NCBI GenBank assembly: GCA_029964075.1
Contig: CM057135.1
Span: forward strand, 13,542,863-13,606,862
DNA from: Patiria pectinifera
Lineage: Eukaryota; Echinodermata; Asteroidea; Valvatida; Asterinidae
Direction of reading: 5' to 3'
DNA: 64,000 bases
Shown one piece after another: positions 55,085 through 63,248 of the stretch. The first letter of the stretch is position 1. Every line of letters starts with the position of its first letter. The position numbers were made by a program, and so were the translations under genes. The notes beneath the pieces are model-generated. The model was not told the DNA's origin, made no database searches, and saw only the letters and a list, made by a program, of their open reading frames with translations.

Positions 55085-55726
55085 ATGGATTCGAGACTTA
55101 AACATCCTTTTACTGGCGTAATCGCTGGTCCAACTGGAAGCGGGAAAACACAGTTTGTAAAGGGTCTTATTCTAGCTGAGGGAAATACACTGATTGAACC
55201 TGCTATTGATATCATTTGGTGTTACGGGGAATATCAAGATGCTTACGACCATCTGGCTAGTCTGGTCCCTAAGATACGATTTGTGGAGGGCTACCCCGAT
55301 GATTTATTGCAGTCCCTGGACCGAAGTCAAAGAAACCTGGTTGTGATAGACGATCTCATGTCAGAAAGCGGGAATAATGTAAAGGTCACTGAACTATTTA
55401 CCAAGGGTAGTCATCACAGAAACCTATCCGTTATTCTCATACTACAGAATTTATTTTACAAGGGGAAGGAAATACGGACCATTAGTTTGAACGCTCATTA
55501 CATGGTTCTTTTTAAAAACCCAAGAGACGCTTCGCAAATTACACATTTAGCGCGCCAAATGTACCCCACTAAGTCCAAGTATATGATGGAGGCCTACCGC
55601 GATGCGACATCCGCCCCCTACGGCTATCTCTTCGTAGATTTAAAGCCTGAAACCCCCGAAATTGTACGTCTGAGGACCAGAATTTTTCCCGGTGAATATC
55701 CCATCGTTTACACTCCAAAGGTATAA
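55085..55726 (+). CDS. Genome-packaging ATPase (A32-like, FtsK/HerA superfamily)
   Basis: 213 residues, fully open. Walker A GPTGSGKT at residues 15-22, Walker B LVVIDD near residue 90, a sensor-like QNLFYKGKEIRTIS near 120, and the conserved Polinton C-terminus LFKNPRDASQITHLARQMYP and FPGEYPIVYTPKV. In the family it drives DNA into the icosahedral shell. It follows polB as in the 31.7-35.6 kb remnant, whose ATPase is very similar. ATG chosen because MDSRLKHPFTGVIAGP is the usual start. Confidence 0.93.
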   Translation: MDSRLKHPFTGVIAGPTGSGKTQFVKGLILAEGNTLIEPAIDIIWCYGEYQDAYDHLASLVPKIRFVEGYPDDLLQSLDRSQRNLVVIDDLMSESGNNVKVTELFTKGSHHRNLSVILILQNLFYKGKEIRTISLNAHYMVLFKNPRDASQITHLARQMYPTKSKYMMEAYRDATSAPYGYLFVDLKPETPEIVRLRTRIFPGEYPIVYTPKV

Positions 55727-55762
55727 AGGATTGTGTTTAGAGCGGACGGCAATCATTTGAAG

Positions 55763-56089
55763 ATGTCGAAGCGTGTGCATCACAACACTCCCTACCTGCA
55801 TGTGCTGGCTAAGGGAAGCGACAAGCAACGACAGGGTGTGATACAAGGAGCCAACAAGGAACTGATACATTGTTTGTGCGAGTGCGCCCTCAACGTTCTC
55901 AACGGTAATATTTCCCTCACACCATCCCAGATGAAAAAGCTAATCAAATACAAGCGTCAAATGCGAGTTCTCAGCAATAAGAAACTCAGCGTTCAAAAGA
56001 AAAAGAAAGTATTACGTCAGAAAGGAGGTTTTCTCGGTGCTTTACTCACTCCAATATTGGGCGCTCTTGGTGGATTATTGTTTAAATAA
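55763..56089 (+). CDS. Small basic Polinton structural protein with hydrophobic tail
   Basis: 108 residues from ATG at 55763 (context AAGATGTCG). A helical middle (IHCLCECALNVLNGNISLTP) precedes a KKLIKYKRQMR basic part and a C-terminal RQKGGFLGALLTPILGALGG membrane-like segment. The GG before the hydrophobic tail recalls cleavage sites of adenovirus-type proteases, so this may be a pVI-like membrane-active capsid component. Common in Polintons; function unproven. Confidence 0.7.
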   Translation: MSKRVHHNTPYLHVLAKGSDKQRQGVIQGANKELIHCLCECALNVLNGNISLTPSQMKKLIKYKRQMRVLSNKKLSVQKKKKVLRQKGGFLGALLTPILGALGGLLFK

Positions 56090-56091
56090 AT

Positions 56092-56595
56092 ATGGAGCAC
56101 ACCAAGAAAATGGTTCTGGTACCTCAGGAAACGTTGACAAAACTTCAATCGACCAGACGATTGGAACAAACACCGACCACGCGCGTGGTACACAGTTTAG
56201 ATGGTGAGATGAGAGAGCTACTGGAGAGGAAAAACCTTTCAGACGAGGATAAAATTAAACTGTACCACCAGACGCTGCACAGATACATTAACTTAAATAA
56301 ACAGAGAATGGCACCGCTGACTATGACTTTAGAAACCAAGAAGACGGACGATCAACCGCCCAAACTGGAGCCGATGCCGCACGGTCCACCGAAGTTGGAG
56401 CGTGAACTTAGCTTTGGTGATTCCTCTAAACTAAAAGTACACTTGAAGGAAGAACCAGAGGAAGAAGAGTCTTTCCACTTACCCCGACTGTTTGCCGAAG
56501 CGTCCCATCTGAAAACTACATCCAAAGCGAGGAAAAAGAAAACAATGGCGAGTACAAGCACACCGCGTTCGAAACCCAAATGGACTCCCTATTAA
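56092..56595 (+). CDS. Conserved Polinton protein with MVLVPQETL start
   Basis: 167 residues, ATG two bases after the previous stop. Order: MVLVPQETLTKLQSTRRLEQ, a helix (LSDEDKIKLYHQTLHRYINL), a Pro/Glu-rich acidic middle and a basic KARKKK end. Proteins beginning KMVLVP and carrying the LSDEDK-x3-Y motif are regular Polinton neighbours of the ATPase and capsid genes. The role is unknown; probably virion-associated. Confidence 0.65.
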   Translation: MEHTKKMVLVPQETLTKLQSTRRLEQTPTTRVVHSLDGEMRELLERKNLSDEDKIKLYHQTLHRYINLNKQRMAPLTMTLETKKTDDQPPKLEPMPHGPPKLERELSFGDSSKLKVHLKEEPEEEESFHLPRLFAEASHLKTTSKARKKKTMASTSTPRSKPKWTPY

Positions 56596-56639
56596 TACGC
56601 ACGCACTACCCCGACTTAATCATTTGAGACTACCTCATC

Positions 56640-56762
56640 ATGGAGTGCTGTCCACCGAAACCGGGTTGTGGATTTAAACAACTCGCGAAAAAAATTCGTT
56701 GTTGGTGTATCTGCTGTCGCAGTAGTGTCATTATACAAAACACAGATTTAAGTGATGGCGCA
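56640..56762 (+). CDS. Short Cys-rich reading frame ahead of integrase, uncertain
   Basis: MECCPPKPGCGFKQLAKKIR followed by CWCICCRSS: seven cysteines in 30 residues. The frame runs on across the integrase start (to 56885) with an Arg-rich end. ATG in fair context (ATCATGGAG). It may be a small membrane-anchored or palmitoylated peptide, or simply part of the integrase leader. Confidence 0.3.
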
Positions 56763-57823
56763 GAACGAAACGTACCTGAAACGAGTGTACTACAACCCCC
56801 AACATCCGGCCGGTTTTGGTGGTGTGGAGGCTGTCTACCGTGCTGCCCAAAAAGACGGCGTCGACATCAACCGGAGTCAAATTAGAACCTGGTTAAGTCA
56901 GCAACCGACTTACATGCTACACAAACCCATACGCAGGCATTTTCAATAGAACAGAGTCATCGTTGGTGGTATTGACCAGCAGTGGCAGGCGGATCTGGTG
57001 GACATGAGATCACTCAGTCGGTTCAATGGGAACTACAAATATTTGTTGACGTGTATCGATATATTGTCGAAATACGCCTGGGCGATTCCAATCAAGAATA
57101 AGACCGGTTCTTCTCTCATTGACGGCTTCAAGACAATCTTGGAAAGTGGACGGAAACCCACAGTTCTACAGACCGATAAAGGCACCGAGTTCACCAATCA
57201 TCCATTCCAGTCATTTCTCAAAAAAAAAAAAATTGGTTTCTTCACGACTCAGAATGAAACAAAAGCCAGCGTGGTGGAGAGATTCAACAGAACGCTCAAG
57301 ACAAAAATGTACAAATATTTCACGGCCACCAACAGCCACGTGTACATTAAAGCTTTGCCGAAATTAATGACGGCGTACAATCACGCTTACCACCGAAGCA
57401 TAAAGACCACCCCGACCTCGGTAAATAGCGAAAACTGTATGGAGAAACCTGTACGACGAGACCAGTAACGCGGCCAAACCCATTTCTTACAAGTTCAATG
57501 TTGGGGACACAGTGCGCATCAGTATGGCTGCACGACCATTTCGGAAAGGTTACCTTCCAAACTGGACCACTGAACTATTCACCGTCAGTGCTCGTATTCC
57601 GCGCCATCCTCCCGTGTACAAGTTGAAAGATTACGATTCCGAGGAGTTGGACGGGACATTCTACGAACACGAAATACAACCAGCGGTTCAATTGGGCGAC
57701 CTGTACCAAGTGGAAAAAGTACTGCAGACGCGGAAAAGGCGAGGAAAATTGGAGTATTTTGTCAAGTGGTTGGGCTACCCAGGCAAGTTTAACAGTTGGG
57801 TGACAAGTGTGCGCAAGTTATAA
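56755..57823 (+). pseudogene. Retroviral-type integrase with C-terminal chromodomain
   Basis: Start MAQNETYLKRVYYNPQHPAG and an HTH-like RSQIRTWLSQQPTYMLHKPI lead to the catalytic core: WQADLVDM, LQTDKGTEFTN, and KASVVERFNRTLK (D, D, E). A beta-rich DNA-binding part (GDTVRISMAARPFRKGYLPN) follows, then a chromodomain (YQVEKVLQTRKRRGKLEYFV with KWLGYP). The enzyme inserts element DNA with 6-bp duplications, and the chromodomain probably guides it to chromatin. The frame is not open throughout. Confidence 0.9.
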
Positions 57824-57873
57824 AACGTCCGTGACGCGAGTATTTACCTACACAGTTAAAGCTAAGCTTCGTC

Positions 57874-58618
57874 ATGGCGGACTCATTTTACGTCACGCTC
57901 CCTAGCAACAGTTCTATGGATACTCACCCTAACAACACCTTGAGTCATTTTTTTTGTAAATTTACCCTCACCCCTGTCTTTCGAGGGAGACTGGAAAGTG
58001 GCATTGGCCGAAGTAACTTACCCTCACCGTTGGTTGAACGTGACCGAAGGTAACCTGGTGGCGTGCTCGGGTGGAGAAACAGATTCCAGATTTCACTTTC
58101 ATCGCGTACCGGAGGGGTACTACCCAACACCTGCAGAACTATTCGACAGCTTTGAACCTCCCATCGAGCACGACGGACAAGTCCGATTCAAGTATAACAA
58201 ATTCATTCAAAATGTCATCATAAAGACAAACGACAGCGTGGTGCTTAAATTACTGGGTCGTCTAGCGAACCTACTCGGTTTTGACGATGGTGCAACTGTG
58301 TCGGGTACCAAAAAGAGTACGAGGGTGGTGGACCTGCAGCCATTCTATGCGTTATTTATCTACTCTAATATTGTGGAGTACCACACCGTAGGAGACACGC
58401 GGGCCCCCTTATTACGCATCGTGAATGTGGACGGGAAGTATGGGGAAACCGTTACAAAAGTCTACGACAGTCCTCATTACATGCCCCTGAAGCACAAGTT
58501 TTTGGACATGATCGAAATCGATATAAGGGACGGGACGGGTGAACTTATTCCATTTGTTACCGGGAGAGTCATCGTGAAACTTCACTTTCGAAAGAAGCGC
58601 TCGTCTTTCTTCTATTAA
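57874..58618 (+). pseudogene. Minor capsid (penton-type, single jelly roll) protein
   Basis: ATG at 57874 gives MADSFYVTLPSNSSMDTHPN, the standard start of Polinton pentons. The remainder (LAEVTYPHRWLNV, FDSFEPPIEHDGQVRFKYNK, VVDLQPFYALFIYSNIVEYH, HYMPLKHKFLDMIEIDIRDG, VIVKLHFRKK) is the conserved jelly-roll part. It would form the vertices of the capsid. Frame not open throughout. Confidence 0.85.
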
Positions 58619-58623
58619 TCATC

Positions 58624-59049
58624 ATGAAGAGTCATTACCTACCCAATAGTAAACACTACGAAGATTATTACGTCGGCCAGGTGGGGCGCGGTCTCCCCGT
58701 GTTCACTGGCCCGCGAAGTCAGAGAGGGTACGGACTTGGAGGGATTTTAAGCGGACTTTTCCGGTCGGCCATGCCTCTGATCAAACAAGGCGCTAAAACG
58801 TTGGGTCGCGAAGCGCTTCGTACCGGTGTAGGAATCGCGCAGGATGCGATGGAGGGAAAAAGTATCAAATCATCTGCCAAAAACCGACTTCGACACGCTG
58901 GACGTAATCTGGCCCACTCGGCTCTCCAAGGTGTGGATGCCCGACTCTCACGAGGTAAACGACGTGGTATAAAAAGGAAAGCAAACGGCAGACGCGCCAC
59001 TTCCTCTTCTAGCAGGAGAGTGAAAAGATCACAAGACATATTTGATTAA
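58624..59049 (+). CDS. Basic core-like minor virion protein (pVII/pX-like)
   Basis: 141 residues, fully open, starting five bases after the penton stop. Tyr-rich start (HYEDYYVGQVGRGLPVFTGP), then RGYGLGGILSGLFRSAMPLI, an amphipathic Ala/Lys helix, and an Arg/Lys-rich tail (RGKRRGIKRKANGRR, SSRRVKRSQD). The GYGLGG site looks like a substrate of the element protease, as in adenovirus core proteins. The gene lies between the penton and major capsid genes as in most Polintons. It probably binds DNA in the particle. Confidence 0.8.
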   Translation: MKSHYLPNSKHYEDYYVGQVGRGLPVFTGPRSQRGYGLGGILSGLFRSAMPLIKQGAKTLGREALRTGVGIAQDAMEGKSIKSSAKNRLRHAGRNLAHSALQGVDARLSRGKRRGIKRKANGRRATSSSSRRVKRSQDIFD

Positions 59050-59081
59050 GCGTTTTACACGCTAACCCACAGTCAGTCATT

Positions 59082-60325
59082 ATGTCGTTGTTACACAATA
59101 ACTCGTGCGAATGCGCTAAATCTGAACTTGACATTTTTTCTTTACCACCCACACAAACGAGCATAGAACGTGGTCAGTGGCAGGAATTTCACCCGATTTC
59201 TACCATTTCTGATGGAGGACCGTTAGAATTTTTCGTACCGGGATCCGGAGAAGAATACATGGATCTCAACCAAACCCAGTTGTACGTCAGAGCGAAAATC
59301 ACCAAAGCGGACGGTTCCAACCTGACAGACGCCGACCACGTGGGTCCCGTCAACTTATTACTACAGTCCCTATTCAGCCAGATTGATGTGAGTCTGAACG
59401 AACGTCTGATCTCCCCCTCCACACCTACCTACCCCTATCGCGCCGTACTCGAAACACTGCTCAGCTACGGCAGCGATGCTCAAATCTCTCAGCTGACTGC
59501 CGCTTTGTTCTATAAAGACACCGCCGGCAAAATGGACAGCGCAAACCCTACAGCGGCAGACGATGCGGTCAACCATGGGCTGAAGAAGAGATACCAGTTT
59601 ACAAAGGGAAGCAGCGAGGTGGACATGATTGGCCCGATTCACAGCGACATTTTCTTTCAAGACAAACACATGCTGAATGGCGTGGACTTGAAATTGAAAC
59701 TGATTCGCAGCAGCAACGCGTTCTGCCTCATGGCCGCTGGGGGGAACCCCACCTACAAAGTGGTCATCCTAAACGCGTCCGTTTTTGTCAGGAAAGTCAA
59801 AGTCAGTTCGGGCGTTATGCTGAGACACATGAAAGCTCTGGAGAAAGGCACCGTCAACTTCCAAACCGTATCGTAGTTGGATGTGTGACCAACGAAGCGT
59901 TCAACGGACGGTATGGGAAAAACCCCTTTAATTTCCAACACATGAATATCAACTTTTTGACAGTTCACTTTGACGGGGAACAAATTCCCTATTCACCTCT
60001 AAAACCGAACTTTAAAGAACCGGGTAAAAATTACATCAGAGCCTACCAGACCCTCTTCTCCGGTACGGATAAAATGTACCAAGACGAAGGCGTCGCCATC
60101 ACTCGTGACGGCTATCCCGCGGGGTACACACTGTTTGCGTTTGATCTGAGCCCCGACCTGTCTGTGGGAGGTCACTTCAATCTCGTGAGGCGTGGCAACC
60201 TGAGACTGGACGTCCACTTTGCCAATCCGCTGGAGGCAACCATCAACGTCATCATCTACGCCGAGTTCAACAACATCATAGAAATTGACCAGGCTCGCAT
60301 CGTCATCTTTGACTACAGCAGTTAA
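59082..60325 (+). pseudogene. Major capsid protein (double jelly roll)
   Basis: Conserved features: SLPPTQTSIERGQWQEFHPI, PLEFFVPGSGEEYMDLNQTQ, LLLQSLFSQIDVSLNERLIS, YPYRAVLETLLSYG, DMIGPIHSDIFFQDKHMLNG, then FNGRYGKNPFNFQHMNINFL, GEQIPYSPLKPNF, YRAYQTLFSG-like IRAYQTLFSGT, and the C-terminal NVIIYAEFNNIIEID with QARIVIFDYSS. Trimers of this fold make the icosahedral faces. Frame not open throughout. Confidence 0.92.
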
Positions 60326-60341
60326 ATTGCGCGTCGTCAAC

Positions 60342-60863
60342 ATGGACAGTTATCAAATCAGCAGCATTTTGAAAAATGATCGTTTTACCAAGCATTACTT
60401 CAGAGGAGTTTTTGCCTGCGATCAACTGCCTAAGCACTACGTGCCCCGACCGAGCGCACTTATTTTCAATAAGGACCCATCCACGAAGCCCGGTCAGCAC
60501 TGCGTGGCCATTTACATCACACGGGATGGGGAGGGAGAGTATTTCGATTCCTACGGACAACCAATGAATATACCCCGGGTCAAGAAATTCCTCAAGAAAA
60601 ATGTGACGTGTACCCGCTACAACCACCGACCCCTGCAGGGACCACTGTCAGCAGTGTGTGGACAGTACTCCATCTTTTTCCTGTTACAGCGTTGTCGGGG
60701 ACTAACCATGTACAAAATCACGCTCCTGTTTTCTTCAGATAAACGAGACAATGATATACTCGTTAACGATTTTATACGAAAACATTTTCCTCGCGTAAAT
60801 ACATCGGTGTATGACGAAGAGTTTCTTGTAAGGCAAATAGCCAGAGCTTTGTTAGAGGACTAG
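60342..60863 (+). CDS. Adenain-like cysteine protease (C48/Ulp1-type fold)
   Basis: 173 residues from ATG at 60342, fully open. The catalytic His is in GQHCVAIYITR, the acidic residue in EYFDSYGQP, and the oxyanion Gln and Cys in LQGPLSAVCGQYSIFFLL. The order H, D, Q, C is that of adenovirus maturation protease. It should cleave the small basic virion proteins after Gly-Gly sites. It is the last plus-strand gene, 16 bp after the capsid stop. Confidence 0.92.
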   Translation: MDSYQISSILKNDRFTKHYFRGVFACDQLPKHYVPRPSALIFNKDPSTKPGQHCVAIYITRDGEGEYFDSYGQPMNIPRVKKFLKKNVTCTRYNHRPLQGPLSAVCGQYSIFFLLQRCRGLTMYKITLLFSSDKRDNDILVNDFIRKHFPRVNTSVYDEEFLVRQIARALLED

Positions 60864-61418
60864 ACATCTACTAATGTTTATTATTATTATTGTTGGTATT
60901 ACTATTATTATTATTATCCAGTAGTAGTAGCTAGATTTATTTAACTGTTTTGTTTATTTTTTATTTATTTTTTTTACTTTTTTGTTACATGTACATTGTA
61001 TTTAGCATTGATCTGTTGTGAAATAAAATACTTGAAAACTGTATATCGCCCGTTGACCACCTAAGGAATGTTCTGGTGAGTTCCGGTTGGTTTTAGGCAC
61101 CCCGTGTTGACTTTTATTTTTGTGTATGTTTCCTCTTACCCCTATCACCCAACGTAGCATTAAAACCAATATCTATATATATATATATACATATATTTTC
61201 AAAAAATAAAATAAAATAAAACACGCGAGACAAATACAAACACACACAAGAGACAGGTTCTTCTTTTGTGATTACAACATATCAGAATTGTTTTATTCAA
61301 GCAATCTTTTATTAACCCTCCACCATAAATTTAACACGTAAATAAAAAATAAAAATTTAAAAAGGGAAATAATGCAAAAAAATAATGATTAAAAGGTAAG
61401 CAAACATTCTCGGGTCAT
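60864..61418. other. Convergent 3' region, simple repeats, no gene
   Basis: Between plus-strand protease and minus-strand genes. It contains (TTA)n-type runs (60890-60935), (TA)n near 61170-61190 and AATAAA words on both strands (for example 61023), consistent with poly(A) signals for the facing transcripts. Confidence 0.55.
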
Positions 61419-61907
61419 TTACTCTATGATATCTACTGTGTTCTGAATGAGTTCGGTAGTTTTGTCGAACAAAGACGAGTAGAAGGAGTAACCGATTTCT
61501 TCTAAATCATCCTTCCAATCATTTAAAATGTCTTCGATCAAATCACTCAATTCAGTGTCCAAGTTCATTCCTTCTCCGATGAATAAACCAGCCCCCAGCA
61601 GGCTAGCGACCGCTAGAAATATTGGTCGTACTCGTTTCTTGTCCAGCGAAGCCAGCACCTCCTCAAAGTACAAAGGTATATAGTCGTCGATGTGATTTTG
61701 GGGATTCCTACCAAAAAATGTGCAAGCGTGCTCAAAAAGACTCGGCCAGTCCTTTTTACATCCCTCGCAGCCCAGTCGTTTTTGCGTATGGTACACTAGC
61801 TGGAGTATCTCGTCCGTGATGAGTTTGGTCAGGATGCGTTTGGTGAGTGTTCTCACCCGTACCCGTCGGTCGATGATGTCCTGATTTGATGAGTCTGCGA
61901 GATTCAT
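61419..61907 (-). CDS. Uncharacterised Polinton protein with CxxC...H motif
   Basis: 162 residues, open. N-terminal helix (RTLTKRILTKLITDEILQLV), then CEGCKKDWPSLFEHACTFF, a Cys/His cluster like that of several Polinton and adintovirus proteins of unknown function. A short hydrophobic part (RPIFLAVASLLGAGLFIG) and an acidic helical end follow. It lies 41 bp downstream of the WW-PC4 gene on the same strand, so one transcript may serve both. Confidence 0.6.
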   Translation of the reverse strand: MNLADSSNQDIIDRRVRVRTLTKRILTKLITDEILQLVYHTQKRLGCEGCKKDWPSLFEHACTFFGRNPQNHIDDYIPLYFEEVLASLDKKRVRPIFLAVASLLGAGLFIGEGMNLDTELSDLIEDILNDWKDDLEEIGYSFYSSLFDKTTELIQNTVDIIE

Positions 61908-61948
61908 TTTAAAATGAATAAAAAATAAGCGTGTGACACTGTGAAGAT

Positions 61949-62464
61949 CTAGATCATGTCTATGGCTTCAGCAAGTAGTTTAGTCTTGTCCTCGTTGAAG
62001 TAGTACTCTCTGATATTAACGTAGACACGGTTCTTGAAACGTTTGACACAGGCATAACGCTCACCTCCAATTTCGAATCTGACGGCGTTCTTCTCGTTCT
62101 CCTGCTCGTCGGGATCGGGGCTGAACTTTCTCTTGGTCGGCTTTCCCTTGATGAAAGGGGGCTTGGAGAGGTCCGTGGGTGGGTTACCCGTCAGCTCTGT
62201 CATGGCAGCCGCCAACAGGTCATCTGCCGGCCCGGAGTCCACCTCGCTTTCTTCCTGTTGAGGTAGGATGGTAGGTATGGACCACACACTCTCTCTTGTG
62301 AATATATTGTAATAGTAGGATCTTTTTTCGGTGGTGCTGAAACCTTCGCGCCATCCTCTCTTGACTTGGGCATGGGTTAACTTCTTCACGCAGTCAAACG
62401 GTCCTTTCACCGACTCACTAGTTGGGGAAGACGGAGGTGCGTTGTTGCCTGATACTGCAGCCAT
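61949..62464 (-). CDS. WW-domain and PC4-like protein (Polinton accessory)
   Basis: 171 residues from the ATG at 62464. That start is chosen over an upstream ATG at 62545, which lies only about 13-20 bp from the TATA box and probably precedes the cap site. A WW domain is clear: RGWREGFSTTEKRSYYYNIF with TRESVWSIP (W, YYYN, T, W, P). The C-terminal FEIGGERYACVKRFKNRVYV with NIREYYF fits the PC4/SUB1 single-strand DNA-binding domain. A basic KGKPTKRKFSP linker looks like a nuclear signal. It may link host transcription factors to element DNA. Confidence 0.75.
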   Translation of the reverse strand: MAAVSGNNAPPSSPTSESVKGPFDCVKKLTHAQVKRGWREGFSTTEKRSYYYNIFTRESVWSIPTILPQQEESEVDSGPADDLLAAAMTELTGNPPTDLSKPPFIKGKPTKRKFSPDPDEQENEKNAVRFEIGGERYACVKRFKNRVYVNIREYYFNEDKTKLLAEAIDMI

Positions 62465-62557
62465 AATTGGTTTGGTGCGATGATGGTGATATTGAGCAGA
62501 ATTTTGATGTCTTCGGTTGTTGGTAGGTGAATGATTTCCAAACACAGCAGTGTCCGA

Positions 62558-62565
62558 CTTTTATA
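62558..62565 (-). promoter_or_regulatory. TATA box for the minus-strand Polinton genes
   Basis: TATAAAAG on the minus strand (GGGTGTATAAAAGTCGG). Initiation about 25-30 bp downstream would lie near 62530, before the ATG at 62464. Confidence 0.65.
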
Positions 62566-62720
62566 CACCCGATGTACCCGTATCCACAACACGCCATGAC
62601 TGTTTACAGCTCCACCAATCAGAAAGCAACAAACGTTTCGTGTTCTAACTCGTCCAAAGATCTCTAACTCATCGCGCTCTGCGTCCCATTGTTCGAAGTG
62701 CTCTTGTCATGACCTGTCCG

Positions 62721-62742
62721 TGACGTCACAACCGTGACGTCA
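62721..62742. promoter_or_regulatory. CRE doublet upstream of the minus-strand promoter
   Basis: TGACGTCA at 62721-62728 and 62735-62742, starts 14 bp apart, about 160 bp from the TATA box. CCAAT words lie near 62616 and 62743. Adenovirus early promoters use ATF/CREB sites in a similar way. Confidence 0.55.
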
Positions 62743-62769
62743 CCAATCGCCGTGTGACTCCGGACTTGT

Positions 62770-63242
62770 TGGAGCATGTCTAGGATCGAGGCTTGCGCCT
62801 CTGACCACTCCTTTCGGGGTCACTGGCGTGAGCCCACTGTCGCCACTACCGTGGCTCCGTAGGGAAGGGGGGAGCCCAGAGCACTAGAGCCGTGCTCGCG
62901 ACTTCATCGCTCACACGCTAGCCTCGAGACAAGTCTCGAGACTTACGCTACAGTCCCACTCCGTTCGGGTTACTAGCGTAAGGCCAATGTCGCCACTACC
63001 GTGGCTCCGTTAATAAAAATAAATAAAAAATAAGAAAATAAATAAAAAATCAAAAAAAAAAAATCCACCTCACTACTACCACCTCCACCTCACTACTACC
63101 ACCTCCACCTCACTACCACCTCACCTCCGCCTCACCCGCCTCATCATCCCGCCTCACCCGCCTCATCCCGCCTCACCATCCCGCCTCACGCCTCACCTTG
63201 ATGCCACCTCATTGGGGGTCGAAATGCTCAGTATATACTACT
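62770..63242. repeat. Right terminal inverted repeat of the inner Polinton
   Basis: The reverse complement of the left TIR with a shorter minisatellite (63064-63200). The two inner modules are present in swapped order: from the tip, the module with GACATTGGCCTTACGC comes first (63009-62880) and the one with GACAGTGGGCTCACGC second (62860-62775). Confidence 0.88.
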
Positions 63243-63248
63243 CACGCT
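63243..63248. repeat. Target-site duplication CACGCT, right copy (inner Polinton)
   Basis: Directly follows ...GTATATACTACT at 63242. A 6-bp duplication is the Polinton standard. Confidence 0.95.

Larger units (their letters stand above)
46665..63242 (+). mobile_element. Inner Polinton (Maverick), end to end, 16.6 kb
   Basis: Exact inverted termini, a 6-bp duplication, and the full Polinton gene set. On the plus strand: polB with leading exons, packaging ATPase, two small structural proteins, integrase, penton-type protein, basic core-like protein, major capsid protein and protease. On the minus strand from the right end: a WW-PC4 protein and a CxxC-H protein. About five breaks are spread over its genes, so the copy is defective. 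The first 43 terminal bases are identical at both ends, so insertion is not ancient. Confidence 0.95.
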
